Assembly (NCBI GenBank): GCA_934572535.1
Contig: CAKTLJ010000010.1
Coordinates: forward strand, 5,979 to 69,978
Source: an uncultured Eubacteriales bacterium
GTDB lineage: Bacteria; Bacillota; Clostridia; Oscillospirales; Oscillospiraceae
Reading direction: 5' to 3'
Length of the DNA stretch: 64,000 bases
This document shows, one piece after another, positions 20,441 to 29,004 of this stretch. The stretch's first letter is position 1, and each line of letters starts with the position of its first letter. Position numbers and translations under genes: made by a program. Under the pieces are notes generated by a model that ran no database searches, was not told the origin of the DNA, and saw nothing but the letters and a program-made list of their open reading frames with translations.

Positions 20441-21583
20441 TCAGCCGCGAAGTTCGAGAAGCTTCTGCTTCAGCTCGCCTTCGATCTTGGCCAATTCGCC
20501 TTCGGCCTCCCGGCGCTTCTGCGCGCCTTCGGCCTGGATCCGCATGACCTCGTCCAGGGACTCCACCAATTGCTGGTTGGTGTGGCGGAGGGTCTCCAGA
20601 TCCACCACGGAGCGCTCGGCCTCCCGCGCGGTCTCGATGGTGCCCAGCTTCAGCATGTCGGCGTTCTGCTTGAGGAGGGTGTTGGTCATCTCGGTGACGG
20701 CGTTCTGGGCGGCGGTGGCCTGGCGGGCGTGCTCCAGCCCCAAAGCCAGGACCATCTGGCTCTTCCACAGCGGGATGGTGTTCACCAGGCTGGACTGGAT
20801 CTTCTCGACCATCAGGGTGTCGTTGCTCTGGAGCAAGCGGATCTGAGGACCCATCTGCAAGGAGATCGTCCGGGTGAGCTCCAGGTCATGGAGCTTCTTT
20901 TCAAAGCGGGTGCAGAGGCTGGCCAGGTCGTTGTAGGCCTGGGCGTCCTCCTGCCTGCCGGAGGCGGCGGCCTGCTCCTGGCGCTGGATCAGCTCGGTGG
21001 AGCGGACCTGGGCCAGCTTCTTCTTACCGGCCAGGATGTACATGGTGAGCTCCTTCAGATACTTGGCGTTGAGCGCGAACATCTGGTTCAGGTTGGCCAC
21101 GTCCTTCATCAGGGTGATCTGGTGCTGCTCCAGGCTCTCCACGATCTTGTCCACGTTGGCGGAGACCTTGCTGTAGCCGGCCTTCATGGTCTCCAGCTGG
21201 CTTTTCTTTTTACGGAAAAACCCGGTGATGCCCTTTTTGTCCTCCCCGGTCTCGAAGGTTTGCAGCTCCCGGACCAGGCCGGACAGGGCGTCGCCGACCT
21301 CTCCCAGATCCTTGGTGCGGATCTGCTGGAGGGTGGCTTCGGAAAACTCCGACACGTGCTTCTGGGTGGCGGAGCCGTATTGCAGGATCAGGTTGCTGTC
21401 GGTGAGGTCGATGGCCTGGGCGAAGTTCTCCACCGCCTGGCGCTCGGCCTCAGAGAGGCCGGACTCGTACCGGTCGCTGGCGGGTGGGACCTGGGGGTCC
21501 GATGCCTGCTGGACATGGGGCACGGCGGAGCCCAACGGAGAATTAGGGTTCAGGGTCAGTTCGGGGAGGTATTCCTCTGCCAT
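20441..21583 (-). CDS. telA: TelA-family toxic anion resistance protein
   Basis: 380 residues, mostly helical and charged, without signal peptide or membrane span, matching the TelA/KlaA family. The C-terminus repeats QKRREAEGELAKIEGELKQK (coiled coil). The family is associated with tellurite and other toxic anion resistance and with cell-envelope stress, with no defined catalytic activity. It lies between xpaC (16-base gap) and the TPM gene (33-base gap); the XpaC-TelA pairing is a recurrent arrangement in Firmicutes, which strengthens the call. Confidence 0.88.
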   Translation of the reverse strand: MAEEYLPELTLNPNSPLGSAVPHVQQASDPQVPPASDRYESGLSEAERQAVENFAQAIDLTDSNLILQYGSATQKHVSEFSEATLQQIRTKDLGEVGDALSGLVRELQTFETGEDKKGITGFFRKKKSQLETMKAGYSKVSANVDKIVESLEQHQITLMKDVANLNQMFALNAKYLKELTMYILAGKKKLAQVRSTELIQRQEQAAASGRQEDAQAYNDLASLCTRFEKKLHDLELTRTISLQMGPQIRLLQSNDTLMVEKIQSSLVNTIPLWKSQMVLALGLEHARQATAAQNAVTEMTNTLLKQNADMLKLGTIETAREAERSVVDLETLRHTNQQLVESLDEVMRIQAEGAQKRREAEGELAKIEGELKQKLLELRG

Positions 21584-21599
21584 AGCGGTATCCTTTCTG

Positions 21600-22316
21600 T
21601 CAGTCCACGTCGGTCAGGCCTTCCTGGGCCAGCAGGTTCTCCAGGACGGTGATGTCCGAGGCGATGTCCATGGCCTCGTCCTGGAAGAGCGCGTCCAGCT
21701 GCTTGTGGAAGGAGGAGACGATGGTGTCCATCATGGTCTCGATCTTGGCCATGGTGCCGTCGATGTTTTCGCCGGAGACGCCGGTGGCCCCCATGCGGTC
21801 GTAAGTATTCAAAAGCTTCAGGGTGGTGGGCAGATAGTAGATCAGGAATTTGCGGATCTGGGGCTGCTTCTCCGGGTGGTGGATCACGTGGTCCAGGATC
21901 TTGGAGGTGGTGTCCTCCAGCTGGTCGATCTGGGCGGAGATGGTCTCGTCCGCGATGGCGTCGTTGAGGCGGCGCATCTCGCTGATGGCCCGGTCCTTTT
22001 CCTGAATGAGGGCGTCCAGCTTGGGGTCCCCGGTGGAGGGCGATGCGTCCTCGCCCTGGGATGCTTCCGCGCGGGCCTCTTCCGCAGGCTTCTCCCTGGG
22101 TTCGTCCTTGGGGGCTTCCTTTGCGGGTTCGGGGTCGGGAAGCTCATATTCCACGGTGGGCCAGATGCCCTTGGCGACGATGAAGGCCACCGCGGACAGC
22201 AGGATCACCGACACGTAGTCAGAGACCCGGTAGAGAGGGTGGAAGAGGGTGAAGAGACCCCAAACCACGGCTATGGCGTAAATGGGGATCACAGGCCGTT
22301 TTTTCAGTTTCGCCAC
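21600..22316 (-). CDS. xpaC: XpaC-like 5-bromo-4-chloroindolyl phosphate hydrolysis family protein
   Basis: About 238 residues: a short basic start (AKLKKRPVIPIYA), two closely spaced hydrophobic segments (about 10-65), a Glu/Ala/Pro-rich linker, and a helical C-terminal domain containing MGATGVSGENIDGTMAKI. This is the XpaC family, whose name comes from a Bacillus phenotype; the real activity is unknown. The start is uncertain: GTG 22316 has AAAGGA 9 bases upstream and matches the usual family N-terminus, whereas TTG 22355 lacks a ribosome site. It is first in the operon with telA. Confidence 0.78.
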   Translation of the reverse strand: MAKLKKRPVIPIYAIAVVWGLFTLFHPLYRVSDYVSVILLSAVAFIVAKGIWPTVEYELPDPEPAKEAPKDEPREKPAEEARAEASQGEDASPSTGDPKLDALIQEKDRAISEMRRLNDAIADETISAQIDQLEDTTSKILDHVIHHPEKQPQIRKFLIYYLPTTLKLLNTYDRMGATGVSGENIDGTMAKIETMMDTIVSSFHKQLDALFQDEAMDIASDITVLENLLAQEGLTDVD

Positions 22317-22375
22317 GGGCGTCAGTCCTTTCCGAGGGGTGTTTTCGGATGGCAAATATCCGTATACATTTTATT

Positions 22376-22404
22376 ATTTTAACCGTAGGGAGATTCTCTG
22401 TCAA
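22376..22404 (-). promoter_or_regulatory. Promoter of the xpaC-telA-TPM operon
   Basis: Minus strand TTGACA (22404-22399), 17-base spacer, TAAAAT (22381-22376): a near-consensus sigma-A promoter. Confidence 0.7.
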
Positions 22405-22745
22405 GAACTCCTTTCCATTGACAGCAAGGAAAAAGACGGATAGAATAGACAAAACGAGCCCGCTCCTCCGGTATTTGGAACGGGCCGCTGACCCGTTTCC
22501 GGGTCGGCGGCCAACGTGTTCGTTCCAGTCTTCTATCTTGATGCGGCTGGCCTTCCGGGTCGTCGCCATAGGGGCCGGTCCGGGGAGAAGGGGAAGCTAC
22601 GGCGGTCCCGGGGCTCCTGGGCGGGGCGTGCCCCGCCGCCGCTTGCCGTATCCTATGCGGCGGGCGGAGCGTTTGTGCTCTCGTGCCGGACCGGCGGCCT
22701 TCGACAGGTCCTGCCGACAGATTTCGGAGAAAGGAATGATATTTC
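22405..22745. other. Gene-free stretch with strong secondary structure
   Basis: Between the xpaC promoter and the rpe GTG no credible gene was found. Two structured blocks are visible: 22477-22526, closed by GGAACG/CGTTCC, whose inner 13-bp stem has a GAAA loop when read on the minus strand; and 22574-22695, closed by a perfect 10-bp stem GCCGGTCCGG/CCGGACCGGC with two internal hairpins (22619-22637 and about 22638-22661). It could be a non-coding RNA, most likely on the minus strand, or repeats. Confidence 0.4.
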
Positions 22746-23393
22746 GTGATCAAAATCGCACCTTCGATTCTCTCCGCGGACTTTGCCGACCTGGGCCGTG
22801 AGGTCCAGAAGGTACAAAGCGCGGATTGGCTTCATGTGGACGTGATGGACGGCATGTTCGTCTCCAACATCAGCATCGGCGTTCCCGTGGTCAAGTCTCT
22901 GCGGAAGGCCACCGACATGTTTCTGGACGTCCACCTGATGATCGAAAAGCCCGTGCGCTACATCGACGCCTTTGCCGACGCCGGTGCCGACCTGCTCTCT
23001 GTCCACCTGGAGTCCGACATGCCGCCCGGCATCAGGGCCGCGCTGGAGGCCATGGACCGCAGAGGGGTGAAGAAGGGCATCGTCCTGCGGCCCATCACCG
23101 CTGCGGAAGCAGTTCTGCCCTACGTCAAGGACGTGGACCTGATCTTGGTGATGACCGTGGAGCCGGGCTTCGGCGGACAGAAGTTCATGACCGACCAGCT
23201 GCCCAAGATCGCGGCCATCCGCCGGTATATCAACGAGTATAACCCCGACTGCCGCCTGGAGGTAGACGGCGGCGTGGACCCCAACACCGCCCCGCTGGTC
23301 ATCGAGGCCGGGGCCGACGTGCTGGTGGCCGGCAGCGCGGTTTACGGCGCGGCCGACCCTGCGGCGGCCATCAAAACCCTGCGAGGTGAATGA
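22746..23393 (+). CDS. rpe: Ribulose-phosphate 3-epimerase
   Basis: 215 residues of a TIM barrel. KIAPSILSADFADL opens the protein; LHVDVMDGMFV and DVHLMIEKP carry metal-binding and catalytic residues, and MTVEPGFGGQKF and LEVDGGV form the phosphate-binding loops. It interconverts ribulose 5-phosphate and xylulose 5-phosphate in the pentose phosphate pathway. The start is GTG 22746 with AGAAAGGAA upstream. The stop codon overlaps the recR ATG (ATGA at 23390-23393), so the genes are coupled. No clear promoter was seen directly upstream. Confidence 0.94.
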   Translation: MIKIAPSILSADFADLGREVQKVQSADWLHVDVMDGMFVSNISIGVPVVKSLRKATDMFLDVHLMIEKPVRYIDAFADAGADLLSVHLESDMPPGIRAALEAMDRRGVKKGIVLRPITAAEAVLPYVKDVDLILVMTVEPGFGGQKFMTDQLPKIAAIRRYINEYNPDCRLEVDGGVDPNTAPLVIEAGADVLVAGSAVYGAADPAAAIKTLRGE

Positions 23394-23995
23394 TGGAGCA
23401 CTTTCCCCCAGCTTTGGAAAAAATGGTGGAGCAGTTTGCCCGCCTGCCGGGGATCGGCACCAAGACTGCCCAGCGCCTGGCCTTTTTCGTCCTGTCCCTG
23501 CCGGAGAATGAGGTGGAGCAGTTTGCCCACGCCATTCTCGCCGCCAAGCAGAGCATCGCCCTGTGCCCCGCCTGCCAGAATCTGACGGAGGGGGACGGCC
23601 TATGTCCCATCTGCGCCAGCGAGAAGCGGGATGGCTCCGTGGTCTGCGTGGTGGCGGACCCCAAGGATGTCATCGCCATCGAGCGGGCCAGGGAGTACCG
23701 GGGCAAGTACCACGTGCTCCACGGGGTCCTCTCCCCCATGAACGGGGTGGGTCCCGACGACCTGCACATCAAATCCCTCCTGGAACGGGTGGCCCAGGGA
23801 GAGATCCAGGAGATCATCATGGCCACCAACCCGGACACCGAGGGAGAGGCCACTGCTATGTACCTCTCCCGGATGCTCAAGCCCTTCGGGGTGAAGGTCA
23901 CCCGCCTGGCCTACGGCGTGCCGGTGGGCGGCCACTTAGAATATGCCGACGATGCCACCCTTATGCGCGCCCTGGAGGGCCGCAGAGAGATGTGA
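23390..23995 (+). CDS. recR: Recombination protein RecR
   Basis: 201 residues, normal length. The helix-hairpin-helix segment FARLPGIGTKTAQRLAFF is followed by a C4 zinc finger (CPACQNLTEGDGLCPIC), a Toprim domain (VCVVADPKDVIAIER, TNPDTEGEATAMYL) and the C-terminal Walker-like region VTRLAYGVPVGGHLEYAD. RecR works with RecO and RecF to load RecA on gapped DNA. dnaX and the YbaB gene, its usual neighbours, are absent; here it is coupled to rpe by a 4-base overlap. Confidence 0.95.
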   Translation: MMEHFPPALEKMVEQFARLPGIGTKTAQRLAFFVLSLPENEVEQFAHAILAAKQSIALCPACQNLTEGDGLCPICASEKRDGSVVCVVADPKDVIAIERAREYRGKYHVLHGVLSPMNGVGPDDLHIKSLLERVAQGEIQEIIMATNPDTEGEATAMYLSRMLKPFGVKVTRLAYGVPVGGHLEYADDATLMRALEGRREM

Positions 23996-24015
23996 CCGGC
24001 GGTATCCATAAAAAC

Positions 24016-24045
24016 AAAAGGGAAGGCGAGGTGCCTTCCCTTTTT
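24016..24045. terminator. Bidirectional terminator between recR and the HAD gene
   Basis: AAAAGGGAAGGC and GCCTTCCCTTTT pair perfectly with a 5-base loop, followed by T. Confidence 0.9.
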
Positions 24046-24090
24046 GCGATATCGAAGTCTTTTGCGCCTCTCGCATCGTGACTGGATGCG

Positions 24091-24732
24091 TCAGGAGTGC
24101 GTTAGCATTTCGTGCAGCTCCTCCATGGTGTGGGCGAGGGACACGGCGCCGGCCTGCTTCATGCTCTCTGCCGTTCCGTATCCCCAGGTCACCCCGATGG
24201 TGGGGATGCCATGGGCCTTGGCGCCCAGCACGTCGTAGTGGGTATCGCCCACCATGACCACGTTCTCCAGCTTGCCGACCTTGCCCAACAGATAGGAGAT
24301 GACCTGATCCTTGGTGTCCCGCTCCTCCTTCCTGTCGGCCCCGCAGATCTCCGTGAAATACTCGCGCAGCTGAAAATGTTCCAGCACATCCCAGGCCAGA
24401 AATTCGGGCTTGGAGGTGGCCACGTACAGCCGGTGCCCCTCCTCGCGGAGTTGGGAAAGCAAGCCGCTGATGCCCGGATAGGGCTCGTTTTCAAACTTTC
24501 CGATGGGGACGTACCGGCTGCGAAACACCTGGATGGCCTCCTGCACCTGCTCCGTGTCCAGGCCGTAGCCCTCGAAGGAGACCCGCAGGGGCGGTCCCAC
24601 GAAGGCCCGGAGCTGGTCCTGGCTCTTCACCGGGATGCCGAAGTGATCCAGGGCCAGCTGGGCGCAGCGCATGATGCCTGGCCCGGAGTCGGTGAGGGTG
24701 CCGTCCAGGTCGAAGAAGATGTGTTTTTTCAT
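24091..24732 (-). CDS. HAD-superfamily hydrolase, phosphoglycolate phosphatase-like
   Basis: 213 residues with all HAD motifs: I HIFFDLDGTLTDSG, II YVATSKP, III Lys near KDQVISYLL, and IV VVMVGDTHYDVLGAK. The cap between motifs I and II is helical, as in PGP/Gph enzymes. It would remove phosphate from a small metabolite; the true substrate is not deducible. ATG 24732 overlaps the rlmA stop (ATGA, 24729-24732), so it is translationally coupled as the last gene of the alcohol dehydrogenase-rlmA-HAD operon. Confidence 0.85.
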   Translation of the reverse strand: MKKHIFFDLDGTLTDSGPGIMRCAQLALDHFGIPVKSQDQLRAFVGPPLRVSFEGYGLDTEQVQEAIQVFRSRYVPIGKFENEPYPGISGLLSQLREEGHRLYVATSKPEFLAWDVLEHFQLREYFTEICGADRKEERDTKDQVISYLLGKVGKLENVVMVGDTHYDVLGAKAHGIPTIGVTWGYGTAESMKQAGAVSLAHTMEELHEMLTHS

Positions 24733-25562
24733 GGCGTTCCATCCTTTCGGAAGACATGGATGCGGAAGGAGATGGCCGTGTCCAGCGTATCCAGGGCGGC
24801 CAGCTTCTCCGTGCCGTGCTTGGGGGTCTTCCAGAAATACGGGGTCATCTGAAAGAGGTCGGCGATGGTCTGCTGGTCGGGGAGGTGGATGACCCCGTCC
24901 ACCGACCGGACGTCCAGATAGGTGAAGCCCTCGTAGGGGGTGAGCTTCTCCGCGTTGGGATAGGGGTTCTCGTAGAGGACCTGTTTCAGCTCCCACAGGT
25001 GCTTCTCTCCGGGGACCACGTAGAAGTAGACCCCGCCGGGCTTCAGGATGCGGAGAAATTCCTCCAGCGCCAGGGGAGAAAAGCAGTTGAGGATGAGGTC
25101 CGCGCTGCGGTCGGCCACGGGAATGTCGTAGACCGAGGCCACGGCGAACTCCGCGGACTTCTCCCGCTTGGCTGCCCGGCGGAGGGCGTGCTTGGACAGG
25201 TCCACGCCGGCCAGGTGGACGTCTCTCCCCGCCTGGGCCAAGGCCTGGTAAAGAGCGGCGCTGTAGTAGCCCTCGCCGCAGCCGGAGTCCAGAACGGACA
25301 CGCGCGCCGGGGCGTATTGCAGGGCCAGCTGGGCCAGGGCGTCGCAGAGGGGCTTGTAATAGCCGCCGGAGAGGAAGCGGTTCCGCGCGGTGGCCATGCC
25401 CTTGTCGTCGCCGGGGTCCTTGGAGTGCATCTTGTTGGCGGGGAGGAGGTGGACGTACCCGGCGGCGGCCCGGTCAAAGCTGTGGCCGGTGGGGCAGAGG
25501 TAGCGGGCGTCCTGTCGGTCCAAAGCGGCCCTACAGAGGGGGCAGCGAAATAAGCTTTCCAT
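24729..25562 (-). CDS. rlmA: RlmA-type 23S rRNA (guanine-N1-)-methyltransferase
   Basis: 277 residues. A zinc finger opens the protein (CPLCRAAL..RYLCPTGHSFD), followed by YVHLLPANKMHSKDPGD, the RlmA family block, and a Rossmann methyltransferase fold with VSVLDSGCGEGYYS (SAM loop) and LILNCFSPLALEEF. E. coli RlmA modifies G745; Gram-positive homologues modify G748 and can affect macrolide/tylosin sensitivity. Which position is used here cannot be told. It follows the alcohol dehydrogenase gene after 15 bases. Confidence 0.87.
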   Translation of the reverse strand: MESLFRCPLCRAALDRQDARYLCPTGHSFDRAAAGYVHLLPANKMHSKDPGDDKGMATARNRFLSGGYYKPLCDALAQLALQYAPARVSVLDSGCGEGYYSAALYQALAQAGRDVHLAGVDLSKHALRRAAKREKSAEFAVASVYDIPVADRSADLILNCFSPLALEEFLRILKPGGVYFYVVPGEKHLWELKQVLYENPYPNAEKLTPYEGFTYLDVRSVDGVIHLPDQQTIADLFQMTPYFWKTPKHGTEKLAALDTLDTAISFRIHVFRKDGTP

Positions 25563-25577
25563 GATATGTTCTTCCTT

Positions 25578-26627
25578 TTATAGTGTGACGATGGTTTTGA
25601 CCAGCTCTGGGGGCTTGCGCGCCATGAGCTGAAAGGCCGCCTCCACCTGGTCCAGCCCGGTGAAGCGGTGGGTGATGAGCGGGGTGGGGTCCACCCGGCC
25701 ATACTGGAGGAGGTTTAAGAGCCGCTCCATCCTGGCCCGGCCGCCGGGGCACTCGCCGCCCCGGATGGTCTTGTTGCCCATGCCGAAGCCGTAGCGGACG
25801 TTGTTGATGGGCAGGTCGCCGTAGGTGGTGAAGTAGTTCACGTTGCCCACCGTGCCGCCCCAGCGGACCATGGCGACCGCTTGGCCCAGGGCCTCGTCGC
25901 CGCCTCCGGCGCAGATGCAGCAGTCCGCCCCCTGCTTGTCGGTGAGGCGATGGACCGCCCGCAGCACATCGCCCTCCTTGTAGTTGACGATGTCCGTGGC
26001 GCCGTAGAAGGTCGCCAGCTCCACGCAGCGGGGGCGGCTGCCGATGGCGATGATGCGTCCGGCGCCCCGGAGACGCGCGCCTGCGACGGCCATCAGGCCC
26101 ACCGGGCCGATGCCCAGGACCACCACGGTGTCGCCGGGCTGGACGTCCGCCAGCTCCGCGCCGTAAAGCCCGGTGTTCAGCATGTCTGCGGCCAGCACGG
26201 CGGCCTCCCAGGAGACCGTTTGGGGGATGCGGGCGGCGTTGGCGTCGAGGTCCCGGATGCGGGCGTACTCCGCCATGAGTCCGTCCTCGGAGTTGGAGAG
26301 CTTTTGCCCGGTGATGAGTCCGCTGCAATGCTGGTGCGCCCCCAGCTGGGAGGGGACGGTCCGCCAGTCGGGAGTCACCGGCGGGACGACCACGACCTCT
26401 CCCACCCGGAAGTCCCGGACCAGCTCGCCCACCGCGACGATCTCTCCTAAGCCCTCGTGGCCCAGGATGCGGTTGGGCTGGAGACAGTCGATGGCCACGT
26501 TGTGGACATCGGAGGTGCAGGGGGCGACCATCAGGGGGCGGATCACGGCGTCGAAGCCCGTGGCGCGGGGGCGTTCTGCTTCGATCCAACCGGCGCGGCC
26601 GCTGCCGAGATAGGCGAATGCTTTCAT
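25578..26627 (-). CDS. Zinc-dependent secondary alcohol dehydrogenase (NADP-type MDR)
   Basis: 349 residues. The catalytic zinc ligands Cys37 (APCTSD), His57 (ILGHEGLGE) and Asp148 (AADMLNTG) follow the pattern of the Thermoanaerobacter/C. beijerinckii NADP-dependent isopropanol dehydrogenases, as does GSRPRCVELA after the GIGPVG Rossmann turn, where Ser-Arg favours NADP. There are no structural-zinc cysteines, also typical of that group. It likely reduces ketones or aldehydes in the cytosol. First gene of an operon with rlmA and the HAD phosphatase. Its promoter is probably TTGCAT/TACACT at 26694-26665 with an 18-base spacer. Confidence 0.85.
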   Translation of the reverse strand: MKAFAYLGSGRAGWIEAERPRATGFDAVIRPLMVAPCTSDVHNVAIDCLQPNRILGHEGLGEIVAVGELVRDFRVGEVVVVPPVTPDWRTVPSQLGAHQHCSGLITGQKLSNSEDGLMAEYARIRDLDANAARIPQTVSWEAAVLAADMLNTGLYGAELADVQPGDTVVVLGIGPVGLMAVAGARLRGAGRIIAIGSRPRCVELATFYGATDIVNYKEGDVLRAVHRLTDKQGADCCICAGGGDEALGQAVAMVRWGGTVGNVNYFTTYGDLPINNVRYGFGMGNKTIRGGECPGGRARMERLLNLLQYGRVDPTPLITHRFTGLDQVEAAFQLMARKPPELVKTIVTL

Positions 26628-26799
26628 GGGGAGGGCCTCCTTTCGGGGCGGATTTTCCGGTATCAGTGTAGCACAGATGACCGTGGGGATGCAAGGTCGA
26701 GGACGGGTTCACAAAAATGTCACAGTTTCTTGACGCCCTGTTGACAACTGGCGCGTATCCTCTGAGACCATGGGGCGCTCCACGATGCGCGCCCGCCGC

Positions 26800-26827
26800 T
26801 TGTTATTTCCGTTTTTTCTGCTATAAT
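26800..26827 (+). promoter_or_regulatory. Promoter of the FHA-SEDS/PBP operon
   Basis: TTGTTA (26800-26805), 16-base spacer, TATAAT (26822-26827), 75 bases before the ATG. Confidence 0.6.
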
Positions 26828-26901
26828 ATGCTACAATATGAAGACATCCCAGCAACGATACTGTGTGACCGGCAGCATACCGCCGGAGAAAGGAGGGACA
26901 T

Positions 26902-29004
26902 ATGCAGGAATTGCTCATCCGTTTGCAGATGATTTTCACCCAGCTGGCGGACCAGGTCCGCTCGGCCCTGGCCAACGCGGAGACCGGACAGGCTGTGGGG
27001 GCGGTGATCGACGTCGTCCTGCCGGTGGCCTGCGGCGCGCTGCGGGTGGTGGCGATCATCTTCGCCGTCATCGTCATTGCCCGGTGCCTGCTGTCCCTGT
27101 TTCGGGAAAAGCCCGGAAAGGAGATCTGGGGCTGGCTGTCCATGGGCGACGGAGCCCGGTTTGACCTGCGCCATTGGGAGAACACCGTGGGCAGGAGCCG
27201 GTTCTCCGATGTGCTCTTGGACTTTCCCACCGTCTCCCGCAGCCACATTGCGCTCTTGCGGGACGACAAGGGAAGCTGGCGCCTACAACCGCTGCAAACC
27301 AAAAACGGCACCCGGATCAACGGGAAGAAGGTGACCCACACCCTCCCGGTGAAGACCGGCGACATCATCGACCTGGGCGGCCTGCCTCTGGAGTTCTACG
27401 CCATCAGCGAGGAGGAGGAGCGGGAGCAGGCCATGCGCCTGGGGGTTGCCGAGCGGCCCCTCAGCCCCGGCAGGACCTTGGGCTACCTGACGGTCTTCCA
27501 GATCATGATGTGCGTCCAGTGCCTGCCCGGCCGGGAGAAGCCCGAGCTGGTCATGGTCGCCGTGGGCTTTGCTCTGCTGGCGGCCTCGATGTGGGTGATG
27601 TACGCCCTCTACCGCTCTTTGAAGCGGACGGCCTTCGAGGGGGAGACCATCGCCTTCTTCCTGTGCACCATCTCCTTCGGGGTGACGGCGGCCTACTCGC
27701 CGGCCACCCTCCTCAAGCAGACCATCGCCATGCTCATGGGCCTGTGCATCTTCCTGGCCCTGAGTATGCTCCTGCGGGATATCAAGGCCACGGTTTCCCT
27801 GCGCTGGCCGGCGGCTGTGCTCACCTGCCTGCTGCTGGTCTTCAACGTGGTGCTGGGCCAGGCCATTTTCGGCGCGAAGAACTGGGTGGACCTGGGCTTC
27901 ATCAGCTTCCAGCCCTCGGAGTTTGTAAAGATCGCCTTCATCTTCACCGGCGCGGCCACTCTGGACCGACTCTTTGCCCGGCGAAACCTGATCTTCACGG
28001 TGCTCTTCTGCGGCTTCTGCATGGGCTGTCTGGCCCTGATGAGTGACTTCGGCACCGCCCTGATCTTCTTCGTGGCCCTGCTGGTCATCGCCTTCCTGCG
28101 CTCCGGCGACATTGGCTTCCTGGCCCTCATGGGGACCGCAGCGGTGGCCGGCGGAGGCATGATCCTGCGCTACAGGCCCTACATCCTCAACCGCTTCCAA
28201 GCCTGGCGGCACGTCTGGGACTTTTACAACGAGAGCGGCGGCTACCAGCAGACCCGCACCATGTCGGCCATCGCCAGCGGCGGCCTGTTCGGCAAGGGAG
28301 CGGAGGACAGCTTCCTGAAAAAGATCGGCGCGGCCAACACCGACCTGGTCTTCGGCGTCATCAGCGAGGAGTTCGGACTCATCATGGCCCTGTGTACGGT
28401 CTTCGTCCTGCTGGTGCTGGCCTTTTATGCCATCCGCTGCGCCACCACCGCCCGGTCCAGCTACTATGTCATCGCGGCCAACTCCGCCGTCGCCATGCTG
28501 ATCTTCCAGGCCACCCTGAACGTCCTGGGCGCGGTGGACATCCTGCCCCTCACCGGCGTGACCCTGCCCTTCGTGTCCGTGGGCGGCTCCAGTATGATCT
28601 CCTGCTGGGGCCTGCTGGCCTTCATCAAGGCGGCGGACACCCGGCCCAACGCCAGCTTCACCATCAAGCTGCCCAAGCGCATCCGGGGCTGGATCCCCCA
28701 GGACTCCGAGGGCATCTATGGCGGCTGGGATGAGGACTACGACGACTATTACGACGACTACGACGAGGGGTACGACGAGGACTACGACGACGGCGCCTAT
28801 GACGGCGGCTATGTCTACGACGAGCCCTACGACCACTATGACGAGTTCGGCGGATACGAGGACTTTTCCCCCGGCTGGGACGACGGCCCGCCGCCGCCCC
28901 GGGATATGGATGCGACCCGCGCCTGGGGGCACGGGGTGGACGACTGGGAGAGCCTGACCGATCCCGACCGGAGGGACCCTGGAGAAAGGGGGCGTAGGCG
29001 ATGA
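26902..29004 (+). CDS. FHA-domain/SEDS (FtsW-RodA-SpoVE) fusion protein with acidic tyrosine-rich tail
   Basis: 700 residues. One membrane segment (about 36-66) precedes a cytoplasmic FHA domain (about 80-175) with the phosphothreonine-binding pattern GRSR, SRSH and NGTRINGKK. Residues about 195-590 are a SEDS glycosyltransferase, with NWVDLGFISFQPSEFVK, MSDFGTALIFF (the conserved essential Asp region) and LPFVSVGGSSM. Residues about 612-700 are extremely rich in Asp, Tyr and Gly. The SEDS core would polymerise lipid II into glycan with the downstream PBP, and the FHA domain suggests control by Ser/Thr kinase phosphorylation. GGAGG precedes ATG 26902. Its stop overlaps the next start (ATGA). 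Confidence 0.9.
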   Translation: MQELLIRLQMIFTQLADQVRSALANAETGQAVGAVIDVVLPVACGALRVVAIIFAVIVIARCLLSLFREKPGKEIWGWLSMGDGARFDLRHWENTVGRSRFSDVLLDFPTVSRSHIALLRDDKGSWRLQPLQTKNGTRINGKKVTHTLPVKTGDIIDLGGLPLEFYAISEEEEREQAMRLGVAERPLSPGRTLGYLTVFQIMMCVQCLPGREKPELVMVAVGFALLAASMWVMYALYRSLKRTAFEGETIAFFLCTISFGVTAAYSPATLLKQTIAMLMGLCIFLALSMLLRDIKATVSLRWPAAVLTCLLLVFNVVLGQAIFGAKNWVDLGFISFQPSEFVKIAFIFTGAATLDRLFARRNLIFTVLFCGFCMGCLALMSDFGTALIFFVALLVIAFLRSGDIGFLALMGTAAVAGGGMILRYRPYILNRFQAWRHVWDFYNESGGYQQTRTMSAIASGGLFGKGAEDSFLKKIGAANTDLVFGVISEEFGLIMALCTVFVLLVLAFYAIRCATTARSSYYVIAANSAVAMLIFQATLNVLGAVDILPLTGVTLPFVSVGGSSMISCWGLLAFIKAADTRPNASFTIKLPKRIRGWIPQDSEGIYGGWDEDYDDYYDDYDEGYDEDYDDGAYDGGYVYDEPYDHYDEFGGYEDFSPGWDDGPPPPRDMDATRAWGHGVDDWESLTDPDRRDPGERGRRR

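Noticed and set aside
22574..22695. tRNA-, RNase P- or SRP-like RNA in the structured block
   Set aside because: No cloverleaf, no GAGGAAAGTCC-type block and no SRP GGAAG/GCAGCC helix 8 signature was found, so no known class is named.
22349..22801. A plus-strand frame before rpe and a minus-strand frame starting MATTRKASRIKIED (22569)
   Set aside because: Neither has a ribosome site and both lie over strongly folded sequence; the minus frame also runs across the xpaC promoter.
27283..28932. A 549-codon frame opposite the FHA-SEDS gene
   Set aside because: Shadow; Gly/His/Val-rich with no ribosome site or homology.
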